Source of the DNA: Paludibacter sp. UBA6032
GTDB taxonomy: Bacteria; Bacteroidota; Bacteroidia; Bacteroidales; Paludibacteraceae
Length of the DNA stretch: 64,000 nucleotides
Assembly (NCBI GenBank): GCA_002427885.1
Contig: DIZI01000034.1
Coordinates: 1 to 64,000 of the forward strand
Direction of reading: 5' to 3'
Position numbers and translations under genes: made by a program. The notes beneath the pieces are model-generated. The model was not told the origin of the DNA. It did no database searches and saw only the letters and a list, made by a program, of their open reading frames with translations. Of this stretch, positions 34,851 through 43,989 are shown one piece after another; the stretch's first letter is position 1, and every line of letters begins with the position of its first letter.

Positions 34851-36497
34851 TTATTTCCGACCAACTTCTTTTGCCCAATCACCCCGAAAAATTATTTGCT
34901 GGTCATGAATTTTAAAAATAAATTTCCCGTATTGAACCGAAACTCCGGCTGAAGCATTCACTACCCAACAATTATCAGGAATATCAAAATAATTCTCGGC
35001 TTTTATTACTTTCTTATCCAGTTGATCTTTAATAGAAACTGTGGTTTGTGGACCAACTTCCCAACCAAGATGTGTATTGTAACTGACTTTCAAATCGTCC
35101 AGTATTTTGAAATTTTCTTTTGTCTCAATTTTAGTTTTTATGCCAGCAATTTTACCTGAGTTTAAATCATTTTCAGGCGTTACCTCAATGGTTAATTTCG
35201 GCAATTCAAACGGTTTATTGGAAGCTAAAATCATAATGGATTCAGTTTTCAACAACCTGTTTCCTTTGTCATAAAATTCAAATGCCAACTCCATATCTTC
35301 GATACCGTTTGGATCAATGGATAACTGGTCTGCAAAATAGCCCTCTCTGGTTATATTTTTGGAATACAACACTTTGTCATTCAGTTTCACAGTCACTTTT
35401 CTGACATCTTTATCCGTGAAAAGTTCAAGTGGAATTTTTGTTGAAGTATAAATTTCTTTATTTTTAGGGCTAATAATCAATGCCTTCATATAATCACGCA
35501 TAGCAAACCAAACCGGACGAGGTGAACCATATTTGTCGTTCAGATCCGAATAACCCCAAAACCCAAACCATTCTTCAGGCTGTTCGGGATTGTGATAATT
35601 CTGATCACCACCCTTCCACCAACCATCGGCGTAATAAAACGGGCACATTCCTACTGCTCCGGCATCAATCAAATCGCGGTAATTAGCTATAAGACCATCA
35701 CTTTGTTGAGTCAACATATTTCCACCGTAACGACCATAGCCTTTCTCAGAAACCGAGTATCCAAACTCAGTGCAAATAAATGGCTTATCGAGCCCATTTA
35801 AATCACAAAGCCCTTTAATATAATCTTTAAAACCCATTGTAGCAGTTTGCGCTTCACCATGATCATAGCAATTATAAGCAAAAACATCAAAGATATTTTC
35901 ATTCATATAATCGCTAATCATTGCATTTGCTGAAATGGTTACCGGAATTCCAGGATGTTCTTTATGAATAATAGCTGTCAGATTTTTCATCAGACTGACA
36001 AATGCACTTCCTGTAACTGCATGAATGTGATCGGTTTGTGGCTCGTTAATTATGAGGTAAGTTATTATACAATCGTATTTTTTTGCATAACTCATTACTT
36101 TCAACACTTTTTCATCGCATTCCTGAACATAATTCGGATCACCATAATCTTTATCGGGATTAATATCAATGCCCATGATTAATTTTAGTCCCGAAGCCTG
36201 AACAAGTTTAAGTTGTGGTTCAGTAAATTGACTCCATGTTCTGATGGTATTGTAGCCTCCTTTTCTTATTTCATTCAGATCAAATTTCATCAAATCCAGA
36301 TCATCAGCACGAACGCCACTATATGGATGTTGTCCCGGTCGAGCCCCGATTTCATAACCAATGGCTTTTATGAAAAACTTTTCACCATTTAAATAATACC
36401 AATTGTCTTTGATTTCAAGTTTTGATTTTGATTGAGCATAACTAAAACAAAAAGTTAGCTGAATTATAACAAACAGTATTTTCAATCTTCTTTTCAT
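34851..36497 (-). CDS. Clan GH-A TIM-barrel glycoside hydrolase
   Basis: A 548-aa secreted enzyme (signal KRRLKILFVIIQLTFCFSYAQ). Residues about 30-330 form a (beta/alpha)8 barrel. The two expected retaining glutamates are visible: Glu152 in LIINEPQTDH (acid/base, NEP motif) and Glu244 in ICTEFGYS (nucleophile). A C-terminal 200 residues look like Ig-type sandwich domains (KIPLELFTDKDVRKVTVKLND). The family is not certain. A GH158-type endo-beta-1,3-glucanase (barrel plus Ig domain, found in Bacteroides laminarin loci) fits the layout and the setting, but a GH2- or GH5-like glycosidase is possible. No lipobox and no T9SS domain, so it is periplasmic or freely secreted. It lies between the GH81 gene and symporter 1. 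Confidence 0.7.
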   Translation of the reverse strand: MKRRLKILFVIIQLTFCFSYAQSKSKLEIKDNWYYLNGEKFFIKAIGYEIGARPGQHPYSGVRADDLDLMKFDLNEIRKGGYNTIRTWSQFTEPQLKLVQASGLKLIMGIDINPDKDYGDPNYVQECDEKVLKVMSYAKKYDCIITYLIINEPQTDHIHAVTGSAFVSLMKNLTAIIHKEHPGIPVTISANAMISDYMNENIFDVFAYNCYDHGEAQTATMGFKDYIKGLCDLNGLDKPFICTEFGYSVSEKGYGRYGGNMLTQQSDGLIANYRDLIDAGAVGMCPFYYADGWWKGGDQNYHNPEQPEEWFGFWGYSDLNDKYGSPRPVWFAMRDYMKALIISPKNKEIYTSTKIPLELFTDKDVRKVTVKLNDKVLYSKNITREGYFADQLSIDPNGIEDMELAFEFYDKGNRLLKTESIMILASNKPFELPKLTIEVTPENDLNSGKIAGIKTKIETKENFKILDDLKVSYNTHLGWEVGPQTTVSIKDQLDKKVIKAENYFDIPDNCWVVNASAGVSVQYGKFIFKIHDQQIIFRGDWAKEVGRK

Positions 36498-36532
36498 TGA
36501 TTTATAATCTTAATGTTTGAAGGTAAGTTCAA

Positions 36533-39500
36533 TTATTTTTTAATTACTTTTCCTATTATTACACCCTGTTTGTTTTCAACTTTAATAAAATATATTTCAG
36601 TATTAAAATTGCTCATATTCAATTCATAAGATCCGTAAACAACTTTATCGAAAACCCGTCTTCCCATCATATCAGTAATTGTTATACGATTATCTTCGTC
36701 AATTAAATTGAAATGTAAGATATCCTGAACCGGATTCGGGAAAAAGAAATCATTTGTAACTGTTGGGTTTTCAACGTCCGTTCCCGTACAATCATTTCCA
36801 ACTGTGTATGCGAACGTTTTAGTAACTGACATTCCACCGGCAAAAGCAAATTTACAGGCAATTTGAATAACTGTTCCAGCTGTTTTACCAGTCAGTTTTG
36901 TTGTGAACTTAGTTCCACCGGCATTGGTCATGGATGTTTCTACAAAGCCTGAAGTTGTATTCCACAAGTAAGCTACAACACCTGATTTAGTATCAAGCAT
37001 TTCAAAGCTAATATTTACATCTGTTCCTGAAGTCTGGAAAGAATATTTGTATCCAACTGAGAAAGTCCCCTGTGAAGCATCGGAAGCAGTTCCGGCACAA
37101 TCAGTATTGGTATTGGCTGCAGTTGTGGTAGTTAGCACAATCGGATTATTCAACGCGACATTACCGGCTAAATCACTTGCTGATATTGTAAATGTATAAG
37201 GCGTATTAGCCGTCAGCGCAGTAATTAAAAATGACTTTTGAACACCTGAATTTGTCGAAGTACTCGTTGTATTGGAACCATAAACAACATTATAAACCAC
37301 AGTTCCAGAATTGTCTGAAGCATTGAGCAATAATTCAACCGAAGTGGCTGAAACTGCTCCAAGTGTCGCTGTAAAGTTCGTTGGCGCTTGCGTATCGTTA
37401 GTTGTGCTTCCACAATTTGATCCCACGACATAAGTAATGTATTTTGTTACAGACATTCCACCGGTGTACGCAAATTTACAGGCATAACTAATGGTTGAAC
37501 CTAACGTTTGTCCACTTAAAGTTGTACTGAAGATATTTCCACTAACATTTGTCATTTGAGATTCTCCAAATGGTGTTTCTTTCCATAAATATGCTATAAG
37601 TCCCGGCTGATTATCAAGTAACTCAAAGGTTACGGTTACATTCGTTCCCACAGTTTCGTAAGTACATTTGTATCCAACCGAGAACGAACCCTGAGTTGCA
37701 ACAGTTGATGTGGTTGTACAGGACATTAATGGGGAAATTGTTACATTTGCCGGTTGTGAAGTACTCACAGCACCACCGTTATCAGTGGCTTTAGCAGTAA
37801 TTACATAATTACCCGCAACAGGATTCCAGGTCGCGGTATAAGGTGCAGTTGTAGCACTCGAAATCAACGTTGTTCCCTGATAAAAATCAACTTTCGTAAC
37901 CGTTCCGTCAAAATCACTTGCATTGGCCGAAATTGTTACCGGTTTTCCTTCGGTAAATGTCGAATTATCGACAGGTGCTGTAAGCGAAACTGTAGGTGCA
38001 ACATTTTGTGTATTTGTAACCATCACCATCACTACATCAGAGGCAAATCGCAGATCGGCGTTTGTAACAGTGAGTTTAAAGCTATACATCCCTTCCACTA
38101 AACTACTGATTGTTGGTTTTACAACGGTGGAATCTGAAAATTGAGCAATTGAAGGACCGTAAATCTGATTCCATTTGTAAGTCAGTGTTTTGCTTGCAGA
38201 TTCAGTGCTTGCCGAACCATCCAAAGTTGTTGAAGTTGCAGGTAAAACCACTTTTATATCCGTTCCCGCATTGGCTGTCGGATAACTAAAAGTCAAATCG
38301 CCGGTACGGGCAAAAGTCATTTTTGCAAGATTGAATTCTCCTGCTGAAAAAGCAACTTTTAAAACATGTTTACCTGCTGTTAATGGAATATCAGTCATCG
38401 TTTTAGTACCCCAAACCGTCCAAACTGTTGTGGATGTTGAAGGAACAGGAATATCAGAAGAAATGGCTTGTCCATCTAATTCCAAATGGAACGGACCTCC
38501 GCCATTTGCATTACCCGATGCATAGCGAAATGCAAATGAATATAAACCGGATTGTGCCACATTTACCGTATAATCAAGCCATTCGCCCGAGGCAATATTT
38601 CCAACAGCTGCACCTTCATTTGTATCAGTATAAGCATCAACTGATTCGTCCAGTCTGAAATTACCCAGATTTGCTGAAGTTACATCAAAATACGTGATAT
38701 TCTGACCCTTTCCACCTTCAAAAAAGTCGTAATTTCCAGCTTCGATTGTACCGGGAATTGCCCAGGCAGTTCCTCCGTATGGCAATTGATTTCCGACTAA
38801 AACATGAACAGTATTGGTAACAGTGAACTTATCACCATCATAAATTTTGGCATAGAAATTATGAATTCCAAGCTGAAGATTAGATGCAATTGTTTCGTAA
38901 GGCGTACTTGAAACAATTCCTAATGAAATAGTTCCATCCATAAATTCAATTTTGGTTGGGGTTCCGCCGGAAATAGTAGCATTCAGCTTTACACTTCCCC
39001 CGACAAAAGCACTTAAGAATGACGAAGTAATTGTTCCTGAATAACTTCCATCCATACTTGTTTCTAACTTACCAGCTGGTACAGTCAATTTATATCCATC
39101 TGAAAAAGTGACTGTAATTGGTGCATTCATGTAATTCTGAGCAACATAGTGATGAATTCCATTTTTCACAAAAACGGCAGCAATAGGATTGTCGGCTGTA
39201 ATGCTTGCATCTAAAGTGCCAAGTGTATTCATAGCATGTAACCAATGATAGGTTTGTGCATCAGAAATACCAAATTTTAATTCGCGGTTAGGAAATGAAT
39301 TATACATTTCAATGGCTTTGGCAGGATTGATGAAGGCGAGGTATTTCCACATTTCATCATGCCAAAGATTAGGATTTACCTGATTACTGGAAATACCGGT
39401 ATTGGCCACAATTTCGTTCCAAAGTCTTTTTACATAAACGGTATCAAGTCCCAGATACATCGATCCACCCTGAATCGGATACATTTCAATGCCGTAAGAA

Positions 39501-41296
39501 GCAGCAATATCAGCCGTCCAGAATGTTCCATTATCAAAACTATTTCCCCAAATACGTGAAACTAAACTATATTTTTGTGACGAAGGGAAATTACGATGAT
39601 GAGTATCCATGTAATACTCTTCAATAGCGCTTTGTTCTGTAGTATAAAGATAAATTCCTAAATCACGGACTGTTTTATCACCGGTAATTTGTCCCCAGTT
39701 TATCAATGATGCATTGAAATTCATACTTTCCGAACTTGATTCCTGATTATTCCCTTGTGGGTTGTTTGCAAAACCATCTACCCAACTATGACCATTATAG
39801 GGACTAAAATTCCGTAAATACGGAAACATGGTGTCATTGCGGTCAGAAGCCGCAGCATCGCGAACCAACATATTCACCATACCACCAAACTGAGCAGTCC
39901 AACCGGGACTGAATTGTGCAACAAAAGCAGCAGCCTGAATAAAATAGCCCCAGTGAAATTGTTTATCATTCAATCCATTATCCTGACCATAACCGGCCGG
40001 ATATCCAATCAGTGAACTCCAGGTAGAATTATAATAAAAAAGAAATGCTACTTCCCCGTTTTCGGCTTTAAACCAGTTTTCGAGACGGGTTTTTATTGTG
40101 GTTAATATTTTATTCCTCGCAATAGTATCGCCCATTTCATTCGCTGCCCGGGCAGTTTGCATCAATTGATTGAAAACCTGTCCTTCGTTGTATGAATCGG
40201 TCCAGGTGGCCATGGTGCTGTTTTCCAGTTCGGCAATTTTTCCGGTTAAAGCTGTTGGTGAAAATCCGGCACTGTAATTATCCACATAAGGTAATGTTGG
40301 AAGAATGCCGTGAAAGGTATTTTCCACGCTGAAGCTGTTTCCGGCCATGGTTTTCATTTCACCACGAACGGTTGCATAACTATATTTATCCGGAACGGGA
40401 GAATCGGAAGCTAAATGTGCCCATTGATGAGGAAGTAAGCCCAATAACATATTTGTTTCTGTGCCTTCTTTCACATCTGTTTGAACAGTGAAATCAGTGC
40501 GTACAACCGACGTTGATTCATTAAAACTATAAGTAGCAGTAGTTTTTACAGGAAAAACATAAGCGTATTTTTTATATTCATTGGCAACGGTAGTTACATT
40601 GGAAGCAGTAAGCGGAATAAATGCCATCGACCAATAATTTTTTCCGTTTAAAGTGGAAGTGTAAACTGCTCCATTTTGAGTCCATGTGCTTCCTGTGGGT
40701 GCATAAACAGCAAAGTCGGCACCATTTTTTACATTGGTACAGATCAGCATTTCGTTTGAAACAACCACAGTTCCTGAATTTACTGTTACCTGGGCCACAT
40801 CGGTTGCTTTTTTTGTGAAATAGAGAAAAGGCATTCCAACACCTGATGTTGCCTGAAATTGATGTGTTCCGTCGTTCCAATCCATTGTCACAGTCCAGTC
40901 GGAATAATCGGAAACAGTAGTATTTGAAACAGTCATACCTGTTACACCTACTAAAAAAGGATTCAAATCGTCGATTACACCCCAGGGAATATAACTCACT
41001 ACCAATCCATTATTAGTAGTTTTCATTGTATAAGGATAATTGAAAAGATTAGAAGCAGTTCCATTTTTAACGAGTGCCGACCACCAGTCGCTCGTTGGAA
41101 CGGGTTTGCCAACTGCATTTCCACTTAAAAAAGGAGTTCCGGAAGGATAAGCATTTCTGCCGGCTACATCAGTTCCCGGAAAAGTGGTACGATAACTGCC
41201 GTTTCCGACAGAAACGAACTGAGCATTCATGTTCAAAGTCAAAAATAAACTCAGAATCAGTATCATTGAATAACGAAATAGTTGTTTAGTTTTCAT
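36533..41296 (-). CDS. Multi-modular GH81 endo-beta-1,3-glucanase with T9SS domain
   Basis: Cleaves internal beta-1,3-glucan bonds with inversion. The 1587-aa protein has a signal peptide (MILILSLFLTLNMNA). Residues about 30-740 are GH81: NDKQFHWGYF with catalytic Asp444, RNFSPYNGHSWVDG at 495-508, and QESSSE with Glu519 and Glu523. Accessory modules follow in order: a beta-sandwich at 745-835, a CBM6-like module at 840-998 (EAGNYDFFEGGKGQN ... GEWLDYTVNV), a PKD-like unit at 1005-1094, an Ig-like unit at 1100-1187, module A at 1193-1295, FN3 at 1303-1392, a second module A at 1400-1503, and a T9SS sorting domain at 1515-1587 (FFFPNPVQDILHF). It is thus surface-displayed or released by the type IX system. 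Module A is shared with the binding protein at 43990. Confidence 0.93.
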   Translation of the reverse strand: MKTKQLFRYSMILILSLFLTLNMNAQFVSVGNGSYRTTFPGTDVAGRNAYPSGTPFLSGNAVGKPVPTSDWWSALVKNGTASNLFNYPYTMKTTNNGLVVSYIPWGVIDDLNPFLVGVTGMTVSNTTVSDYSDWTVTMDWNDGTHQFQATSGVGMPFLYFTKKATDVAQVTVNSGTVVVSNEMLICTNVKNGADFAVYAPTGSTWTQNGAVYTSTLNGKNYWSMAFIPLTASNVTTVANEYKKYAYVFPVKTTATYSFNESTSVVRTDFTVQTDVKEGTETNMLLGLLPHQWAHLASDSPVPDKYSYATVRGEMKTMAGNSFSVENTFHGILPTLPYVDNYSAGFSPTALTGKIAELENSTMATWTDSYNEGQVFNQLMQTARAANEMGDTIARNKILTTIKTRLENWFKAENGEVAFLFYYNSTWSSLIGYPAGYGQDNGLNDKQFHWGYFIQAAAFVAQFSPGWTAQFGGMVNMLVRDAAASDRNDTMFPYLRNFSPYNGHSWVDGFANNPQGNNQESSSESMNFNASLINWGQITGDKTVRDLGIYLYTTEQSAIEEYYMDTHHRNFPSSQKYSLVSRIWGNSFDNGTFWTADIAASYGIEMYPIQGGSMYLGLDTVYVKRLWNEIVANTGISSNQVNPNLWHDEMWKYLAFINPAKAIEMYNSFPNRELKFGISDAQTYHWLHAMNTLGTLDASITADNPIAAVFVKNGIHHYVAQNYMNAPITVTFSDGYKLTVPAGKLETSMDGSYSGTITSSFLSAFVGGSVKLNATISGGTPTKIEFMDGTISLGIVSSTPYETIASNLQLGIHNFYAKIYDGDKFTVTNTVHVLVGNQLPYGGTAWAIPGTIEAGNYDFFEGGKGQNITYFDVTSANLGNFRLDESVDAYTDTNEGAAVGNIASGEWLDYTVNVAQSGLYSFAFRYASGNANGGGPFHLELDGQAISSDIPVPSTSTTVWTVWGTKTMTDIPLTAGKHVLKVAFSAGEFNLAKMTFARTGDLTFSYPTANAGTDIKVVLPATSTTLDGSASTESASKTLTYKWNQIYGPSIAQFSDSTVVKPTISSLVEGMYSFKLTVTNADLRFASDVVMVMVTNTQNVAPTVSLTAPVDNSTFTEGKPVTISANASDFDGTVTKVDFYQGTTLISSATTAPYTATWNPVAGNYVITAKATDNGGAVSTSQPANVTISPLMSCTTTSTVATQGSFSVGYKCTYETVGTNVTVTFELLDNQPGLIAYLWKETPFGESQMTNVSGNIFSTTLSGQTLGSTISYACKFAYTGGMSVTKYITYVVGSNCGSTTNDTQAPTNFTATLGAVSATSVELLLNASDNSGTVVYNVVYGSNTTSTSTNSGVQKSFLITALTANTPYTFTISASDLAGNVALNNPIVLTTTTAANTNTDCAGTASDASQGTFSVGYKYSFQTSGTDVNISFEMLDTKSGVVAYLWNTTSGFVETSMTNAGGTKFTTKLTGKTAGTVIQIACKFAFAGGMSVTKTFAYTVGNDCTGTDVENPTVTNDFFFPNPVQDILHFNLIDEDNRITITDMMGRRVFDKVVYGSYELNMSNFNTEIYFIKVENKQGVIIGKVIKK
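36788..37099 (-). other. Module A, GH81 copy 2
   Basis: About 104 residues (1400-1503) between two Cys residues: TFSVGYKYSFQTSG, FEMLDTKSGVVAYLW, CKFAFAGGMSVTK. Tryptophans, aromatics and a conserved Cys pair suggest a carbohydrate-binding fold. I recognise no named family. Confidence 0.6.
37412..37720 (-). other. Module A, GH81 copy 1
   Basis: About 103 residues (1193-1295), the less conserved of the two copies in this enzyme: SFSVGYKCTYETVG, FELLDNQPGLIAYLW, CKFAYTGGMSVTK. The spacing of all landmarks matches the other copies. Confidence 0.6.
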
Positions 41297-41353
41297 AGTG
41301 TATTTAAATTATATTTTTTTTCCATTTTATATTCCAACTTGTAACGGATCAAT

Positions 41354-42829
41354 TTATTCAACAACTGTCTTTTCATCAACTTGATTAATTTCAGGCTGTT
41401 GTTGATTGTTAGCACGACGAAGTGCCAATTTCTCTTTTATCTCATATGCTTTTGCTTCAGTAATATCATATTTCCAGATTAAAATTATGGCAAGTATACC
41501 GCTGAAAATAGGAATCATGATGTCAGCAATTCTTAGATTTGTGATTGTTTCCATCGTTTGAACCTTTATAGCTTCGTTAAAACCTATATAGTGTAAAACA
41601 ACTCCACTTAATAACATGGCAGCCGCTGTACCCAGTTTTACCATCCACCAGTAAACCGCACCAAACATGCCTTCACGCCGTTCGCCGTTATTCAGTTCAT
41701 CCAAATCGCATACATCAGCAGTCATCGACATCATTAAGGTGAACAAACCGCCAATACCGAATGAAAGGAATGGAATTGGCATAAACATAAGCCAGGGATG
41801 TGCAGGATTAAATCCCCACCATTTCAATGCGTAACCAATCATCGAAAGCAAAGTGGCAATAATAAATGCCTTCTTTTTTCCTACTTTCACCGAAATAGCT
41901 GTAACAATTGGAATTACCAGAAATGCTGTTGCAATGGAACTAACTGTACCAAACCATGCCGGCCACGTTCCCGCAGCATTTGTATCGCCTTTAAAAAGGT
42001 AATAGACAATTATAAAAAATGCAAACTGAGCAATAGTCTGAAAGCCATTAAAAACAAGAAATGTAGTGGCACAAAGCTTCACAAAAGGCTTATTTTTTAA
42101 TGTGAGTTTAATCCCCCTGAAAAATTCTTTTGAGTTGACTGCTAAATCTTTCATGGACAAATCGGCCAACTTACTTTTGTCTAAATCTACCTTTTCTTTA
42201 TTGAAAAGAGCAGGCATAATTCCCAAAATCATACATAATCCGCCTACCCAAATGGATAAATTTCTGGCACCTTCGGGTGCTGAATGATATATGGATTGAT
42301 CGTAAATGATTACCCAAAACCACGGTGCTATCATCCAGGCAATTTGGCCCATAAATTGCGAAACGGCCATCAGGCGGGTGCGTTCATTGTAATCGGGAGT
42401 CATTTCATAACCCAACCCAATGAGCGGTGCGGCAAAAACTGTGTAACCAATATAAAAAAACAGTGACACAATCAGAAAATAGAAGAAATTGAACAGTTCC
42501 GAGTTCTCGGGGTGCAGCTGCCACATAACCATAAAGGCAAGTCCGGCAATCAGTGCACCTAATAGAATATAAGGTTTACGTCGTCCCCATTTTGATTTTG
42601 TATTGTCGGAAATAAAACCCATGATTGGATCAAGTAAAGCGTCCATAAAACGCGGAATTGCGCCAAGCAAGCCGGCTAGAATGGGATTCATATGCAAAGA
42701 CATAATCAACACAACCATAAAAACTCCCAAAGCTGCCGGAAACAATTGATTGGCTAAATGACCTGAACCGAATGCAATTTTCTGTCCAAAAGGAACAATA
42801 TCTTCCTTAGCGGTTTTGTAGTGACTCAT
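41354..42829 (-). CDS. GPH-family sugar:cation symporter 2
   Basis: A 491-aa inner-membrane transporter of the MelB-like GPH family with 12 helices. Markers are KIAFGSGHLANQLFPAAL, RFMDALLDPIMGFISDNTKSKWGRRKPYI (loop 2-3 motif) and the second-half motif MTADVCDLDELNNGERREG. The C-terminus is a charged cytoplasmic tail. It follows the GH16 gene by 158 bases and precedes the GH81 gene by 57. It is clearly a distant homologue of symporter 1, not a recent duplicate, so the locus may import two product classes (for example glucose and an oligosaccharide). The exact sugar is unknown. Confidence 0.88.
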   Translation of the reverse strand: MSHYKTAKEDIVPFGQKIAFGSGHLANQLFPAALGVFMVVLIMSLHMNPILAGLLGAIPRFMDALLDPIMGFISDNTKSKWGRRKPYILLGALIAGLAFMVMWQLHPENSELFNFFYFLIVSLFFYIGYTVFAAPLIGLGYEMTPDYNERTRLMAVSQFMGQIAWMIAPWFWVIIYDQSIYHSAPEGARNLSIWVGGLCMILGIMPALFNKEKVDLDKSKLADLSMKDLAVNSKEFFRGIKLTLKNKPFVKLCATTFLVFNGFQTIAQFAFFIIVYYLFKGDTNAAGTWPAWFGTVSSIATAFLVIPIVTAISVKVGKKKAFIIATLLSMIGYALKWWGFNPAHPWLMFMPIPFLSFGIGGLFTLMMSMTADVCDLDELNNGERREGMFGAVYWWMVKLGTAAAMLLSGVVLHYIGFNEAIKVQTMETITNLRIADIMIPIFSGILAIILIWKYDITEAKAYEIKEKLALRRANNQQQPEINQVDEKTVVE

Positions 42830-42987
42830 ATTTAAAGATTATATTATTGACAATTCAGAGACCTTTTTTTGGTAACAATTTCTGAAGAAATTTAACAACG
42901 TGCTAATTTCATTATATTTATATTAATTGTTTGCTAGATATCAATTTTGGTATTATTAGGAAGTTGTGAAATTCTCAAACAAAAAAT

Positions 42988-43878
42988 TCATCTGGGACTT
43001 TTCGTATTTAACTCCTCATTTGCTGTTCCTTTTTGATATACTCTCACATAATCGACATACATTTTGGCATCGCCGTTTTTAAGTGAGGTTATTTTATTTA
43101 TATCGTAAATTTCCGAGAAAGTACCTCCGACTGCCAAATTAAAAAGGATATAGAAAGGTTTACGGAAATAGCGAGAAGTTTCATTTGGTAGATTTTTCCC
43201 GGTAATTTGTAATTCGTAATAAGGTTTGGCTTTTGGATATTTTTCTAAATCCAAATACATTTTTATTGATTCTGGAGTCCAAAACAAGGTATAAGTGTGA
43301 AAATCATCTTGCAAGCAGTAATTGTTAGTGGTTGAAATACCTTTATTTGGGTATTTTCCGCCATTCCAACTTTCACCCCAATGGCACGCACCATTAAAAT
43401 AGCGATCTTGAACCCCTTTTTGGATTCCTGTTATTTTTCCCATTTCAACAATATCAATCTCTCCACATTTAGGCCACTTAACTGTTTGACTATCTGCGCC
43501 AAGCATCCAAAATGCAGGCCATAATCCATCGGCTGTATTTGGCATTTTAATACGAGCTACTATTTTGCCAAATTTGAAATTCATTTTATTTTGAGTTGAC
43601 AATCGTCCCGAAGTGCAGGTTCTACCCATGTAAGACTCTTTTTTAGCAGTAATAATTAGGCAACTTTCACCGCTAACCGGTTCTTTAGCAACTGATATAT
43701 TTTTGTTATGATAATACTGCAATTCGCGGTTTCCACCACCATCCCCTGACTCTAAAGCGCTCCATTTTGTTGTATCTAAATTAGTTTGATTAAAATTGTC
43801 TTCCCAAACAAGTTTATATTCCTGAGAAACAGAAACTAATGAAATGAAACAAAGAATCACGACTATAAACTTTCTCAT
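42988..43878 (-). CDS. GH16 beta-glucanase 1
   Basis: A 296-aa secreted glycoside hydrolase of family 16, a jelly-roll retaining enzyme; the setting suggests endo-beta-1,3- or 1,3-1,4-glucanase action. The catalytic motif E-x-D-x-x-E is complete: Glu140, Asp142 and Glu145 in GEIDIVEMG. WPAFWMLG lies before it. The ATG at 43876-43878 gives a clean signal peptide (RKFIVVILCFISLVSVS). An in-frame start 31 codons upstream would read through a terminator-like hairpin and is rejected. There is no T9SS domain, unlike the other two GH16 proteins. It is closely similar to GH16 2 (both have CTSGRLxTQNK and NISVxxEPVSG), so one arose by duplication. Confidence 0.92.
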   Translation of the reverse strand: MRKFIVVILCFISLVSVSQEYKLVWEDNFNQTNLDTTKWSALESGDGGGNRELQYYHNKNISVAKEPVSGESCLIITAKKESYMGRTCTSGRLSTQNKMNFKFGKIVARIKMPNTADGLWPAFWMLGADSQTVKWPKCGEIDIVEMGKITGIQKGVQDRYFNGACHWGESWNGGKYPNKGISTTNNYCLQDDFHTYTLFWTPESIKMYLDLEKYPKAKPYYELQITGKNLPNETSRYFRKPFYILFNLAVGGTFSEIYDINKITSLKNGDAKMYVDYVRVYQKGTANEELNTKSPR

Positions 43879-43946
43879 TTTGCTTCTTATTGTTTTATGG
43901 TAATAATGGCTATCACAACCCAAATTTTCAGGTTGAGAATGTATAT

Positions 43947-43977
43947 AAATCCGCGAAGCATAACGCTTCACGGATTT
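43947..43977. terminator. Hairpin between the binding protein and GH16 1
   Basis: AAATCCG-C-GAAGC pairs with GCTTC-A-CGGATTT: 12 pairs, one mismatch, 5-base loop. It lies in the 111-base gap after the 732-aa gene. It may stabilise the 3' end of the upstream mRNA or give partial termination. Confidence 0.6.
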
Positions 43978-43989
43978 TTAAAGAACTAG

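Noticed and set aside
43879..43971. Upstream extension of GH16 1 to an earlier in-frame start
   Set aside because: The extension reads through a 12-bp hairpin and would bury the signal peptide; the ATG at 43878 gives a normal secretion signal.
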